This document shows, piece by piece, positions 49,925 through 61,918 of a stretch of 64,000 bases of DNA (its first letter is position 1; each line of letters starts with the position of its first letter). The notes below the pieces were generated by a model. The model had not been told where the DNA came from. It was given only the letters and a program-made list of their open reading frames with translations, and ran no database searches. Origin of the DNA: Bolinopsis microptera (Eukaryota; Ctenophora; Tentaculata; Lobata; Bolinopsidae); contig NC_087072.1 in assembly GCF_026151205.1 (NCBI RefSeq), forward strand, positions 26,005,799 to 26,069,798, written 5' to 3'. The position numbers were made by a program, and so were the translations under genes.

Positions 49925-52900
49925 ATCATGAATGTCATAGTTATTTATATTCGCAGCTATTTTTCCAAAAAGAATCCCCCAAAAATCTATGTGTATTTGG
50001 TGAATTTTTAATCTCCCCCTTTTAAAAAACAACTGCTACTTCATCCAGATCCCGTACCTATTGACAACCTTCATAGATTCTTTCCAAGTGATCTTTCTCT
50101 CTCCCAGTTGATCACATCACCCACCATAGAAAGTGTAATACATTAGACATTCTTCCAGTAATTATGATAACACTATCGGAGAACTTAATGTCTGTGATCC
50201 TCATTCGTGTCAAATCTGAATCATTTACCGTCACTATCAATAAAAGCTCCATTTCCCGCAAGAAACTCCTAAACGTCAATCTATAATATAAAAAGCAACT
50301 GGACATGATTAATCAGGAATTATGCTCGATTCAATGCAAGTCCTAGAATGCCTATATCCCTGATTCGTCTTGGAAGTTAAGTTAAAGACTGCATTATGAA
50401 TTAGTTGATATACATATTCCTAAAGTAACTATTAAATCAAGTTTCAACCCCCCGTGGTCGATAGTGAACTTTTTTCATGCCGTAAAAAGGAAGGACTCAA
50501 TCTAAATTTAAAATTTCTGGTTTCATTTCTGATGAGTTAAAGTTTTGTTACAGCCGTAAAGATTTTAAGAGGCCCCTTTCATCAGCCAAAATAATAGACA
50601 ATCTTATCAATAGTGATGATCCAGCGCTAATAACTAAGAAGTTTTGGTCACATGTAAGTATAAATCTTAACTCCTGCCGTATTCCTAATTGTGTTTAGTT
50701 ATTCCTGGACAGCATTCGGTTCAAACCCAAAGCTCAGCTGACTTTCAATTCTTCTTTCATAACAGTTTTTTTCGGATCTTCACTTTATGACACGATATCT
50801 CCCTAGTCAATGATTGATTTTGATTTGACTTGATCATCGGAGTTCTAACTTCTTATCAAATATTAATTCAAATCAAGCCCAGGACCAGATGGCATACACG
50901 GTAAAAATCCTCAAAATTTTTCGTAGTTTAGCTTACCCTCTAACATGCATTTTTCGTGGGATCTTACCACAGCGGCTTACATCCACAAGAATGGAAACTT
51001 GCAAATGTGTTCCCAATAATAAGAACGAAGAAAAGTGAGTGAAAACTATAGACCAATATCCTTACTTTGTTAGTCATGAAGTTTTTTGAGCGCAATTAGT
51101 TAAACGTAAACTGCTTTCTCTGACAAGTACCCTTCTTGATCCCAGCACAATGGTTCTAGAGCACAATCCATCTCAACCAATATGGTTTGACTTTTGTGAT
51201 TAGCCTGGCAATGCGTCTCTTAACGAAAACATTAATCATCATGTTGTGTATTTTTGATTTTGCTAAGCAATTTGATTCTGTAAATCATGTTTAACCTTCT
51301 TCATAAGCCAAGACCTTATATAACATTGATGGTACTCTTCTCAAATTCTACAAATTACCTTACACAGGCGTTACCATAAGAGTGGTTATTGTAATGAGAT
51401 GTATCTACCCTCTCAGTTAATTCTGGTGTCCCCCCAGGGCTCTATTCTTGTCCCTTACTTTTTGTATGTTATCAATGAAAATACCTCTTGGCTTCGGATA
51501 AATACTGAATAGTGTTTGTATGCCGATGATACAAAAAATCTGGCGAAAAATACATTCACTTCGAATAATACTAATTTACAAAGTGGATATAACTAACTCC
51601 TCTGAACTGGGCACTAAGAAACAAATCGATTCCAGCCGACAAAATGTAAAGTCATATTGTTTTTCAGAAAACATCTTATCTCCTCCATTCGCATACAATC
51701 ATTATGATCTCCTCTTGTGGTATGTAGAGTTAGAAAAAGATCTTGGAGTCGATGGTACTCCTAGCTAAGTTGGCATAGTCAGTGCGACAGAATATAGACT
51801 AAGCCCTGCCACAAATTGTATGGTCAAATAGATGCATGATTGCATTGATCAGAACTCGCCGCGCTTTAACCTCTCCCTGTTCTAGCCCAATTCGAAAATG
51901 TTCCATAATTCTGGCGCCCATGTAATAAATCAACTAGTGATACATTAGAAAGTTCTCCAAAAGAGAGCTATTAAGATGGATTCTGTCTGAGAGGCCTGCA
52001 GTTATCCACCTGAGCAATATGTCAAAAGTGCAAGCTTGTCGACAATCACCTTTTGGCTCAAAAGTTTGACCTTGAATGATCTTATTTTTTTCCACAAATA
52101 TCTTAACCATTTTAATTCCTGGTATCACTGCCTCACTATTCTCCTTTATATCATGCACTTCTCGACTAAAGACTTGCCACCTCGACATTCTGTCATTGTG
52201 TCACAATTTTACCTAAGTTAAGTCAGAATTCACACACCACCAATGTACCTCAAATAGCCCACTGGCAAAATCATTTTTCTACAGAACCCATATACTGTGG
52301 AATGACTCCCTTGTACAGGATAGACAGATGTGTCTACTAGTCGTTTCAAAGCGAGTCACTAAGCATCTATGGAAATTGTTACTGGATAGTGAAACAACAG
52401 TCTAGCTAGTCTCTTGCTCCCCATATTATTATTATTTTTTGTTTTATTAATTTTTTTTATCTACTCTCCAATACATTCAACATCATATCAAACTTCACCC
52501 CACACCTTCTCACCACAATAATGACCATTCCGCCGTAACTAATGATCTGGAATTTGACGATTAAATACAAATTGTACATCATATCCACAGTTTCGTCACC
52601 ATGGATTTGGTGTGTTATTAAATATTGTTCATAATTTGATTTAGATTAATCCGATGTAATGGGCCAAGTTACTGCGACATAATTCACTAGTGTTTACCGT
52701 TTGGTGCCCATCATATTTTTACAGATGGGCATATTGAACGAGGCTATTCTATATTCATCTATTTGCTGTACTCTGTCAAATTGTGAAAAGTTAAATTAAT
52801 AAAAAAAATAAAATTAACTTAACCTTAACTAAATCAAAAACAAAAATCAAACGAAACGAAACAAATTGAAAACGAAAATGAAATACAAGAACAAAAACTA

Positions 52901-55900
52901 AAATTAAAATAAAATTCCTAAAAGCATTCTCAGCATAAACTTGTTGGTGTCCTACATTTACTTATAGTTCCCTGCCCCCTATTTAATAGATTGCCATCTT
53001 TATTAAAAATAATATAAAGTTTTTCAGTAAGGCAGAGATGAACAATCATTCGTAGCCCCCCTTGTAAGGAAAGCAGTTTGAATATATTTTCCAAGAAATT
53101 TTATATGGTGTTTGTTATCATTCAACTCCCATATTTTTCATAGATTAGCTTCCGTCTGATTTCGTAAGTTTTGTTTTGTTTTTTGTGTTTTCGTTTTTTT
53201 TTCTTTCTCGAGTTGAAAGACTTGTGTTAACTGAAACTTCTTAAAGTGTTTGTTCAGTAAGCCCAATATATTTGTGCTCTTTCTTTCATTTTCCACTGCA
53301 AGTTGCTTCATATATCACTGCTGCTTCCAGCATTGTCCGTTCAGTGGCACTTTCCGGCTTTCTGCATTGCACTTTTCGATTTAATTGGTAGTTCTTTCTA
53401 GCTTGTGTCTGTCTCCGCTAAGATGGGATCCTAACGTTTTGTAGCAACTGTAAGATACTTAATTGTGTTTCTGTTGAACATTTGTGAAATGGTGTCCTCT
53501 GGGAAGTGCTTGTCTATAATCGAGGAAGCTCTTGCCTATGTTTGTTGTACAATTTGCAGAAAGCCGGAAATGTGCCCCCTGAAACGGACTATCCTGGAAG
53601 CAGCGTGAATTGAAGCGAACTATTGCAGTGGAAAATTAAAAAAGAAAAGCACTTTCCCCAGAGGACACCAATTTCACAAATGTTAACAGAAACACAATTA
53701 ACTATCAACAAGTTGCCTACCCAACGTAGGATCCATCTAGCGAGCACCAGAACACCAAGCTCAAAAGAACCTACAATTAAAACGAAAAACTAATTGCAGA
53801 AAGCCGAAATGTGCCCACTGAACGACAAAGCCTGAAGCAGCCGTGATAATGAAGCAACTATTGCATGGAAAATAAAAAAAGACACAAAAATATATGGCTT
53901 ACTGAAAACACATTAAGACCCGTTTCCAGTTCACACACAAGCTCCTTTCAAACTCGAGAAGCTACGAAATCAGACGACTAACTAAGAAAATATGGGATTG
54001 AAAGCTAACAAACACCATTAAAAAATAACTTGGAAAATAATCAAACATTCTCAGCCCGTACAAGGGGTACAAAGAATCTGTCATCTCGCCTTACTGAAAA
54101 ACTTTATATTATTTTAAATAAAGAGCAATCTATTAAAATAGAGGAGAACTCATAAGTAAATGTAGCACACCAACAAGTTTATGCTGAAGAAATGCTTTTA
54201 GAATTTTATTTAATTTATAGTTTTTGTTCTTGATTTCCTTTTCGTCATTTCGTTTTCGTATCGTTTGGATTTGTTTTTGATTTATTAAGTTAAGTTACTT
54301 TATTTTTTTTATTAAATACTTTTCAATTTTACAGAGTAACAGCAATAGATGAATATAAAAAAAGAATCGTGCAAAAATATCGCCCCCATCTGTACCAATA
54401 TATGGTCACCAAACACGGTAAAACACATAGTGAACTATGTCCGCAGTTACTTGGACCATTAACATCGAATAATCTAAATCCGAAAAATTTATAAAAACTA
54501 TTTATACCAAACAATCCATGGTGAATAACTTTGGATATAATCAAAATTTGTATTCAATACGGCAAATTCCAGATACATTAGATACAGGTCTGAAATGGTC
54601 ATTAATTGTGAGAAGGTGTGCGGTGAAGTGTGATATGATGTTGAAAGTATGGAAGGTAGATAAAAAAAATTATAAAACAAAAATAATAATAATAGGGTAG
54701 CAAATAGACTAGCCTAGACTGTTGTTTCAACTATCCAATAAACATTCATGAGCTTAGTGACCTCAGCTTGAAAAGACTAGTAACACAATCCTGTCTACCT
54801 GTAAAGGATCCATTCCACATATATGGGTTCTGTAGAAAAATGATTTTTGCCATGGATTATTTGAGGTACATGTTGTTTGTGAATTCTGACTTACTTAGGT
54901 AAAAATGATGACACAATAGACAGACTGTCGAGTGGAACGCTTAGTCGAGAATGCCCTGATATAAAGAGAGATAGTGAGATCAGTATACAGGAATTAAAAT
55001 TGTAAAAACTTTTGGGGAAAAAAATAAGATCAATTCAATCAAACTTTTGAGACAAAGGGAAGAATTCGACCAAAGCCTTGCACTTTTTGACATATTGCTC
55101 ATGTGGATACTTGCGGCCCTCTTCAGACAGAATCATTTAATACTCTCTTGAGACTTTCTAATTTTATCACTAAGTAGTTAATTACAAGGGCGCCAGATTA
55201 TGAAACATTTTCGAATTGGCTACGAACCAGGGAGAGGAGAAGCGCCCGGCGACGTTTCTAGATCAATGACTAAATATTTGTGCCATCTCTTCTGACCCAT
55301 AACCAAGTTGTTGGCAGCCTTAGTATAAATTCGTCGCACTGACTATTCCAACATAGGCCCTTTAGGATAACATCGACTCCAAGAAGCTTTTCTAACTCTA
55401 CATGCACAAGAGAGTGCCATCAAGATTGTATGCGAATGGAGGAAGATAATGATGTTTTTCCAGAAACATAAGCACTTAACATTTTGCAGGAAGGAATCGC
55501 TTTGTCTTAGTGCCCAGTCAGAGAGATAGTCTATATCCATTTGTAAATTAGTATTATCAGAAGATGAAGTGTATATTACGCCAGATTTATGTATCAACGC
55601 ATACAAAACAATATCAGTAATTATCCGAAAGGCCAAGAGGAAAATCATTGATAAACAATACAAAAAGAAAGGACCCAGAAAATAGCCCTGGGGACACCAG
55701 AATAAACTAGAGGGTAGATGACATCTCATTACCAATAACCAACTCTTTGAAACGGCCTGCAGGTAATTGGTAAGAAATTGTGAGAAGTGACCACAATTTT
55801 ATATAAGGCTTTAGCTTATGAAGAAGGAAACATGATTTACAGAATCAAATGCCTATCAAAATCAAAATCCTCAATCATGATTGATAATGTTTTCGTAAGA

Positions 55901-57200
55901 ACAATGCCAGGCTATCCACAAAAGTCAACCATATGTTTGTGCATGACTTGTGTCTCTATAAAACCATGCTGCCTGGGATCAAGAATGGTACTTGTCAAAG
56001 AAGCATGTTTACGATTAACAAGCGCTTCAAAAACTATCATGACTAAACAAGTAAGGGATCCTTGGGTCTATAGTTTTCAACCTCACTTTTCTTACCTTTC
56101 TTAAATAATGGGACAACATTATGCATTTTCCCATTCTTGTGGAATGTACCGCTGTTTGTAAGATCCACGAAAATGCATTTTGAGGGTAAGCTAAACCTAC
56201 GGAACATTTTGAGAATTTTTACCGTTCTGCCATCTGGTCCCTGGCTTTATTTGAATTAATATTTGAAAGAAGCTACGAACATCCCGATGATCGAAGTCAA
56301 TTAACAAATCAGACATCAATTTGACATAAGAATCAGTGTCATAAAAAATTTGAAGGATCCGAAAACTGGTTATAAAAGAATGAATTGAAAAGTTCAGCTT
56401 AGCTTTGGGTTTGAACCGAAGCTGTCCAGAATAACTAACACAATTAGGAATACGGCAGGAGTTTAAGATTTAAACTTAACATGTACCAAAACTTCTTAGT
56501 TATTACGCTGGATCATCACTATTAAAAGATTGTCCTATTTTGGCTGAAGAAAGCCCTTAAAATCTTTACCGGGCTAGTAACAAACTTAACTCATCAGAAA
56601 TAGAACAGAAATTTTAAATATAATCTGAGTCTAGACCTTTTACGGCATGAAGAAAAAATTTCACGTACGAACCACGGGGGTTGAAAACTCTGATTAATAT
56701 TACTTTTAGAATATGTAAATCAACTAAATTCATAATGCAGTCTTTAACTAACTTCCAAGACGAAATCAGGATCTAGCAATCTAAGGAGCTTGCCAATTAA
56801 TCGAGCAATAAATCATCGATTAATCAGTCCCAGTTTCTTTCTTATAAATATAGAATTTACGTTTAGGAAGTTTTTCATGCGGAAAAGGAGCTTTTAATTG
56901 CAAAAGTGACAGGAAAATGATCCAGAATTGCACCTATAAACACGGAATGAGATCACAGACATTCAAGTTATCGATGTGTATCATAATTAGCTGAGAAGAA
57001 TTCGAATGAAATACCACATTTATGGGGGTTGATGTGATCAACTGGTGAGAAGAAAGATCACGAAAGGAATCTATGAAGGATTGCTCTATAGGATAAGTAC
57101 TGGTGAAGATAGCCATCGTTGAGGAGATTAAAAACACCAATAACAATAGATTTTAGGGGATTCTTTTTATGAACTAGCTTGCCGAAATATAACTACCTAT
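49925..57200. repeat. Large imperfect palindrome (arms about 3.6 kb)
   Basis: Left arm about 49925-53560 and right arm about 53570-57200 are reverse complements along their whole length, with differences every few bases, mostly one-base indels. Paired anchors: CTTCATAGATTC near 50070 with GAATCTATGAAG near 57068; GTGTCCCC with YADD region near 51430-51530 against 55590-55700; CTACAGAACCCATAT near 52279 against ATATGGGTTCTGTAG near 54820; GTGTCCTCTGGG near 53494 against its complement near 53660. There is almost no spacer. Confidence 0.85.
50040..52440 (+). pseudogene. Indel-ridden non-LTR reverse transcriptase (left arm)
   Basis: Translated pieces show GVPPG (from GTCCCCCCAGGG at 51430), YADDT (51518-51532) and ELEKDLGVD (51725-51755), scattered over all three frames. 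No frame exceeds about 80 codons. It is the same gene as the right arm. Its 5' end is cut at the GA-rich repeat. Confidence 0.7.
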
Positions 57201-57560
57201 GCATCATGATTTAGTAACCCCAAGAGTTCCTACTCTATAACAAGTACAGAAACCAATACTCTCTTTGTTAGGAAAAGGCAATTTTAACGGCAAGCATTTC
57301 TGCACCTAGGATAACTGGTAGCCGGTTGAAGTGGCACGAGATCATACCGAACACCAAAAGAACACCACCTCCATTTTCCCTAAACTTTATAGGGTAATTA
57401 GGATCTTGAGATGATCCTTTCTCGTGCGGTCATTGCGGATGATTTCATATTAGAAGAAGGAAAGATTTCGTTGCTAGAAATAGATTTTTTGAGCCAAGTC
57501 TCATTATGGCAATTGATGTCAGGCGCCTCTATGTTAGCAAATGATTGAAAGTTCGTAATC
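54700..57560 (-). pseudogene. Indel-ridden non-LTR endonuclease and reverse transcriptase (right arm)
   Basis: From the 5' side on the minus strand: an endonuclease piece around 57560-57180 (NETWLKKSIS, then the DR block), then reverse transcriptase pieces. The best frame, at 55735-55343, reads CPQGYFLGPFF, SSSDNTNLQMDIDYLSDWAL and FLQNVKCLCF. It extends past the palindrome on its 5' side, so it is the longer of the two copies. Frame changes every 50-150 bp make it non-functional as written. Confidence 0.7.
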
Positions 57561-58897
57561 TTATTAACCATCAAGAAGGGGATAGGGAGGAGCTTAGGTT
57601 ACTGAATAGGAATAAGACCTGTACATTTTGGAAAGAGTATAGATAGGATTTGGGACCTGGATTAAGCATAGAAGAGTTAACAAGAGTTATCAAAAGAAAG
57701 TTAAGGAGAAAACCCAAAGAATGAATAAAGATACTAACGCCCTTAGCGGCTGGAATACTTTGACCTCTATTCATCTTACCAGGGAGAAGAACATTTTCTA
57801 TAAACCGATGAGAGATAATTACAAAGAAAAGTTTGATGTGGAGTCAAGCAAGAAATGGTATAAGATAACTGCTGTCAAAGAGAGAGGGAATGAATATTAG
57901 AATCCTCGGGGAATACGGGTTCATGGACCTAGTCGTGTGAGAGAAGGAATTGGAAAGGTATCATGATGCGAGAATAGAAAGCAACATATATACTGATAAT
58001 TGTAGTTGATGTGTGGGGTGCATGGAGAATTAAATGTGTAAATTTTGTTAGGTATAGTAACGTGTTGATATGAATATGTCATTTACTTGACTGAGTACGA
58101 GGCCTATTGCTGCAAAAGACCTATTCTAAGTCTAAACGATTCATGTCTAACATATGGAAAAATGGACAGTGACCGAATGTAACCTGAAATAGAGGCAAAA
58201 AATTGAGAAAAAGATTAAATCCGAGATTGTTTTGATTTTAATTTTAGGCGCAACAGTCTTAATCAAAAGATTAAATAAAGAAAAGAACAAAGATTTAAAT
58301 TCCCAAGAATATTACCACCCTGTTCAAAACTTTGTTCGTTTCCAACAAACTTAAGCCAAGTGGACAGTAAACCTACTCTCACATGTGAGATGAAGCCCCA
58401 CTCAGGTATAAAGTTCCATTACAAGATTAAAAGGTCCTCGATAAAAATTGAGAAACAGTCTATGAACACGCAATTATTTTTAGGCATAAGTCTTAAGTAG
58501 ATTGTAACATCTAGACCTTCTTGCTATGTAGCATAATAACACTAATAGGAAAGACAACATTGACAATTTAATTGGCAGCGGGAAACGCCATTCTAGTTTT
58601 CGCTGATTTCTGGGCCACAATATGTCACAAAATTAGATTCTAATCGTTGCTCCTAATCTGATAATTCTAATGACAGTGACTGCTCCCTATTAAGAAAACT
58701 AACCGACCAACATTTTCGGTCGAGCCCTAAAATTACTAATACCAAATTTAAACCCCACAAATGCGTGTATAGTCTCTAAATCTTCTTTTTTGTCTCTGTG
58801 CTCTGCTCTCGGACTGTTTTCTTTTGAATGGAACTGTTTGTATACTTCAACAAATAGTGATTGTAACTTAGAGATAAACTGCTATATAATTATATTT
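57561..58897. other. AT-rich stretch, probably the element's upstream part
   Basis: No stable frame. It has the same noisy character as the palindrome and may hold the 5' region of the right-arm element, but I cannot identify any domain. Confidence 0.35.
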
Positions 58898-58952
58898 TTG
58901 TTCACATAGCCATGTGTGTACGCGTTCACATAGCCATGTGTATACGCGTACT
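58898..58952 (+). repeat. 20-bp tandem repeat (TTCACATAGCCATGTGT..ACGCG)
   Basis: Two copies of GTTCACATAGCCATGTGT followed by A-CGCGT. Each contains the short palindrome CACATAGCCATGTG. It marks a return to cleaner, GC-richer sequence after the palindrome region. Confidence 0.6.
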
Positions 58953-59176
58953 GCGTGACGCGCTTGTTTCACAAGTACAAAGTAGAATACTTCGGTCGCG
59001 CGCTACTGCAAGCGAGATAAGAGGGCTCTGGTTAGAGCTCTGGTTAGAGCAAATATTTTTGTACCAATGTTCACTTGACCATTGTTAATGGTCTGGCCCG
59101 GCGCGCAACATCCGTCAAACTACAGACTAGCGATCAACGTTCCCCGGCCGTAGCTCAACGGAGGGGGTAATCAGGG

Positions 59177-59556
59177 CGGCTCTTACTAATTCGCTCGCCC
59201 AAAAATTTCACGTGACTTTGGTTTTTATGGTTTTGCAGCCGTACAAAACGGTTTTACATAAACCCTTATCCCAACCCTAACCCTAACCATAACCCCGAAG
59301 CTAACCATAACCCTTACCACAACCCTAACCCTAACCCGAGCCCTAAACAATCGAATTCGTATTTTACTAGCCTGTCACGTGACCAAATCGGTTTTTTGCC
59401 CATAACTCTCCAGGGAAGCATTTTAACCCTACGTCATGGGGGGTGATTCGGAATCAGCGTCCAAAAATACACCGATTCCGATCACTTAATTTCATGCCCA
59501 AAGGGCCTTTTCACAAGAATTTTCTTAAAATTTGGGCGAGCGATTTAGTAGGAGCG
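59177..59556. mobile_element. 380-bp MITE with 8-bp TSD and telomere-like core
   Basis: Flanked by AATCAGGG at 59169-59176 and 59557-59564. Terminal inverted repeats: CGGCTCTTACTAATTCGCTC and the complement of the right end, CGCTCCTACTAAATCGCTC, both continuing GCCCAAA. No coding capacity. The core carries degenerate CCCTAA repeats (59261-59347) and an imperfect inverted pair (GATTCGGAATC and GATTCCGATC). The 8-bp duplication fits hAT- or P-type mobilisation. Confidence 0.8.
59261..59347 (+). repeat. Interstitial telomere-like (CCCTAA)n stretch
   Basis: About 14 degenerate hexamers (CCCTAACCCTAACCATAACC and similar). TTAGGG is the usual animal telomere unit, but this stretch lies inside a transposon-like insert with unrelated sequence on both sides. 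Confidence 0.8.
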
Positions 59557-59564
59557 AATCAGGG

Positions 59565-60092
59565 CACGTGTTAATGAAAAATGTACGTGTCCTTCCACAA
59601 TCCCTTCTGTAGAAGCAGTATATCAGTATATGTAAAGTAACATAGGTGATAGGTGAAAGGCAATATGGATTTACAAATCTAATTTTATCCCATGGACTTA
59701 TCAATTAAAGGCTGTACTGGTGGTAGTGTCATCGTTTGTCGTACTCAAAACTTTTCGCGGTTGCTAATGCCGGCCCATCGAGGAAAATCTTTTTACTTTG
59801 TTTTTTAACTAACCATTATAAAGTATGATTAGTCTTTGACCAAGTTTAATTGTCAATGAGAATGCACCCCAGCACTTTGCGCGCTCGGCAGCTTTGATGT
59901 TAGCGGCTACAAGCTAGGCAGCTGCCGATAGGATGCCGCGCGCGTTCAGCGTACGGCTTTTCGTTTTTGATTTTACAAAGCAACTTTTAATGATTATCAA
60001 TGAAATTATTGGATATTTATAATTCGATATGTATTGATTCTTCTGTGGAAAATAAAAATTGTATTTTACTTAAAAAATTGTATTTTACTTAG
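59565..60092. other. Spacer, no gene
   Basis: No coding signal. A GC-rich patch lies at 59877-59957 (GCGCGCTCGG, GGCAGCTGCC, GCCGCGCGCG). Confidence 0.35.
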
Positions 60093-60100
60093 GAGTGGTT

Positions 60101-60209
60101 TTGTCATACGTTGTATGACCCGCCGCGCACGAGTGCGCGGCTCCCCCTGTATCGTCGAAACTCTACAGGGGTATAGTGAAGCGACCGTGGGGGTCACCAC
60201 GTGATACAA
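60101..60209 (-). mobile_element. GC-rich hairpin element, copy D (8-bp TSD)
   Basis: A 109-bp insert TTGTCATACGTTGTATGACC to CACCACGTGATACAA, flanked by GAGTGGTT at 60093-60100 and 60210-60217. Closest to copy C; stem CCGCGCA-CGAG-TGCGCGG is intact except in the loop. Confidence 0.85.
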
Positions 60210-60259
60210 GAGTGGTTAAGATCCGTGTTGACCATTGATAATGATCTGGCCCGGCGCGC

Positions 60260-60272
60260 GCTACTTCGTAGC
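60260..60272. repeat. GCTAC-TTC-GTAGC hairpin in a GC-rich insert
   Basis: A perfect 5-bp stem with a TTC loop. The surrounding 60255-60340 block is absent from a related stretch at 59060-59115, where GGCCCGGCGCGC joins directly to AACATCCGTCAAA. So 60260-60340 looks like an insertion, or a deletion from the other copy. Confidence 0.5.
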
Positions 60273-60344
60273 TCTTGCCATCGGGCCAAGAAGAAAGCGG
60301 CGCGCGCTACTTCGAAGAAATTTAGACGAGTAACATCCGTCAAA

Positions 60345-60653
60345 GATCCATGATGCTCGGAAAAGCTTAACAAGGTTTCGTATAAGCTGCCACAATATTT
60401 ACATTGGTACCCCCCTAGTACCAAGAGAACATCGATGGTGCACTTTCTGCTTTTTCAGCAAGGGGCTTAAGCCTATTGAGGACGAAATTCATGTTCTAAC
60501 TGACTGTTTACTCTGCTCCTCAGTTAGAGAAAAATGTAACTTCCATCCCAAAAATGTTAATGACCTAGCCGGTTTGCTATCCGATAAAACTCTAGATCCT
60601 GCAAAATTTACTGCCACAGCAAGAGCAATCCATTCAATTCTCTCTTTTATTTA
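60345..60653 (+). pseudogene. 3' end of a non-LTR ORF2 (CCHC tail)
   Basis: Plus-strand frame from a TAA near 60345 to TAG at 60653. Reads RKSLTRFRISCHNIYIGT, RWCTFCFF, then EDEIHVLTDCLLCSSVREK and a tail. R-x-C-x-x-C followed by ExHxLxxC is the standard C-terminal CCHC of I/Jockey/CR1-type ORF2. Nothing upstream belongs to it, so it is a strongly 5'-truncated insertion. The minus-strand 76-codon frame over it is a shadow. Confidence 0.8.
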
Positions 60654-60930
60654 GTTTTTATTGAATTTATATTGAATTTTTATATAGGGTAATTGTTATA
60701 TTATGTGTATATTGTTTGAATAATTTTCTAATTCTCTCTGTGAACGAACAATTTACAGCCTATTGTAAGAGCCCAGATTTCCACTCAAATACTGGCCATT
60801 ATGCTATAGGACCTCAAAATAAGATCGAAATCTACAAATCCGATCTACCGATCATAGAAAAATAGTATTATAAAACATTTCTATTTCATCCCTACACATT
60901 TGTAAACAACTAGAATTGTGTAACCTTAAA
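60654..60930. other. AT-rich 3'UTR-like spacer
   Basis: Between the 3' ends of two converging retroelement fragments; no gene. Confidence 0.35.
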
Positions 60931-61350
60931 TTATTTCAGAGTTATAACTATTGTGAATTCAATAAAATAATTATCACTTTTGTATCCTAGTGTCCTTGCA
61001 TCCTTGAGACCTAAGTATTTTTGAGATTTGTTTTCTTCTATGTGAAGACAGTCGTTTTCCAAATCAAGAGGGATTGACAGCCTGTCAAGATTAGGACATT
61101 TGTCAAATACTATGAATGAAGGCTTTGCAACATTTAGTCTCAACTTGTTAATTCTAAGCCATTCATACACAATTTTCGTATCTTCTATAACATTGTCATA
61201 TAGGTATAAGCCTCTAAAAATATTATCGAAATATAGTGCACTGTCATCTGCAAATAAGTAAGCAGTAGACTGTGTGCAATTACGACTAAGATCATTTATG
61301 CATATACCAAAGAGAATCGGTCCTAATATGCTGCCCTGTGGCACACCTGT
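60931..61350 (-). pseudogene. Reverse transcriptase fragment of the 4.2-5.8 kb family
   Basis: Opens at GVPQGSILGPILF, then the catalytic LFADDSALYF, WLRINKLRLNVAK and SQKYLGLKDARTLGYKS. It matches 4250-5830 block for block (FADDGALFF, WLSVNKLSLNEKK, TKYLGL) but lacks both the N-terminal palm and the thumb. Confidence 0.85.
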
Positions 61351-61918
61351 GTTTACAGGATGATGATGATGAAAATCTTTTAAAAATAACTGGCTACAAT
61401 GATCATTTTAATAACAATAAATAGTAGAGATCAAAAACTTTAATTTCCAATAGGGAAATTTATAGAAACACACCTAACAAATTTTACCCTGCTAATAGCT
61501 ATTAAAAAAAACATTAATAGTTTCGTATAAAAATTATGATCTAAACAATTACTACCCTTCAAAAATTGATAAAAATGTTTATGTAACAAAATATTTGACT
61601 TTACCAGTCTCTTGACGTTTCAAAATGAAACTGAGGTTGAAGATGAAGTTACAAAAGGCCACTGGTTCTTAATGGTTACTGAAACAAACGTTATCCAAAA
61701 TAAAAGTTTTAAAGCAGTCCATATCTGCTTTCCTGTGAACTGAACAGCTCAAATAGAAAAACTCATTCCCTTGTTATTACAACAATATTTAGTTTAAAGG
61801 TGATTGTTTTCAAATAAACATAGTCCAATAACACTATACTACACTTCAATATGCTTGGTATTTAATCCTTTATCATAATAGTAGCAAAATTAGCAAAATT
61901 AAATGCTATAATAAAGCC
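61351..61918. other. AT-rich spacer, no gene
   Basis: Nothing recognised on either strand. Confidence 0.35.

Noticed and set aside
59150-59176. tRNA-like A box (TAGCTCAACGG)
   Set aside because: No B box or cloverleaf follows, even when the MITE at 59177-59556 is ignored.
59261-59347. Chromosome end
   Set aside because: Short and degenerate, lies inside a transposon-like insert, and unique sequence continues on both sides.
60194-60424. Minus-strand frame with a CxxC..HH zinc-finger look
   Set aside because: Lies opposite the plus-strand ORF2 tail and the hairpin copy D; the plus-strand CCHC reading is far better supported.
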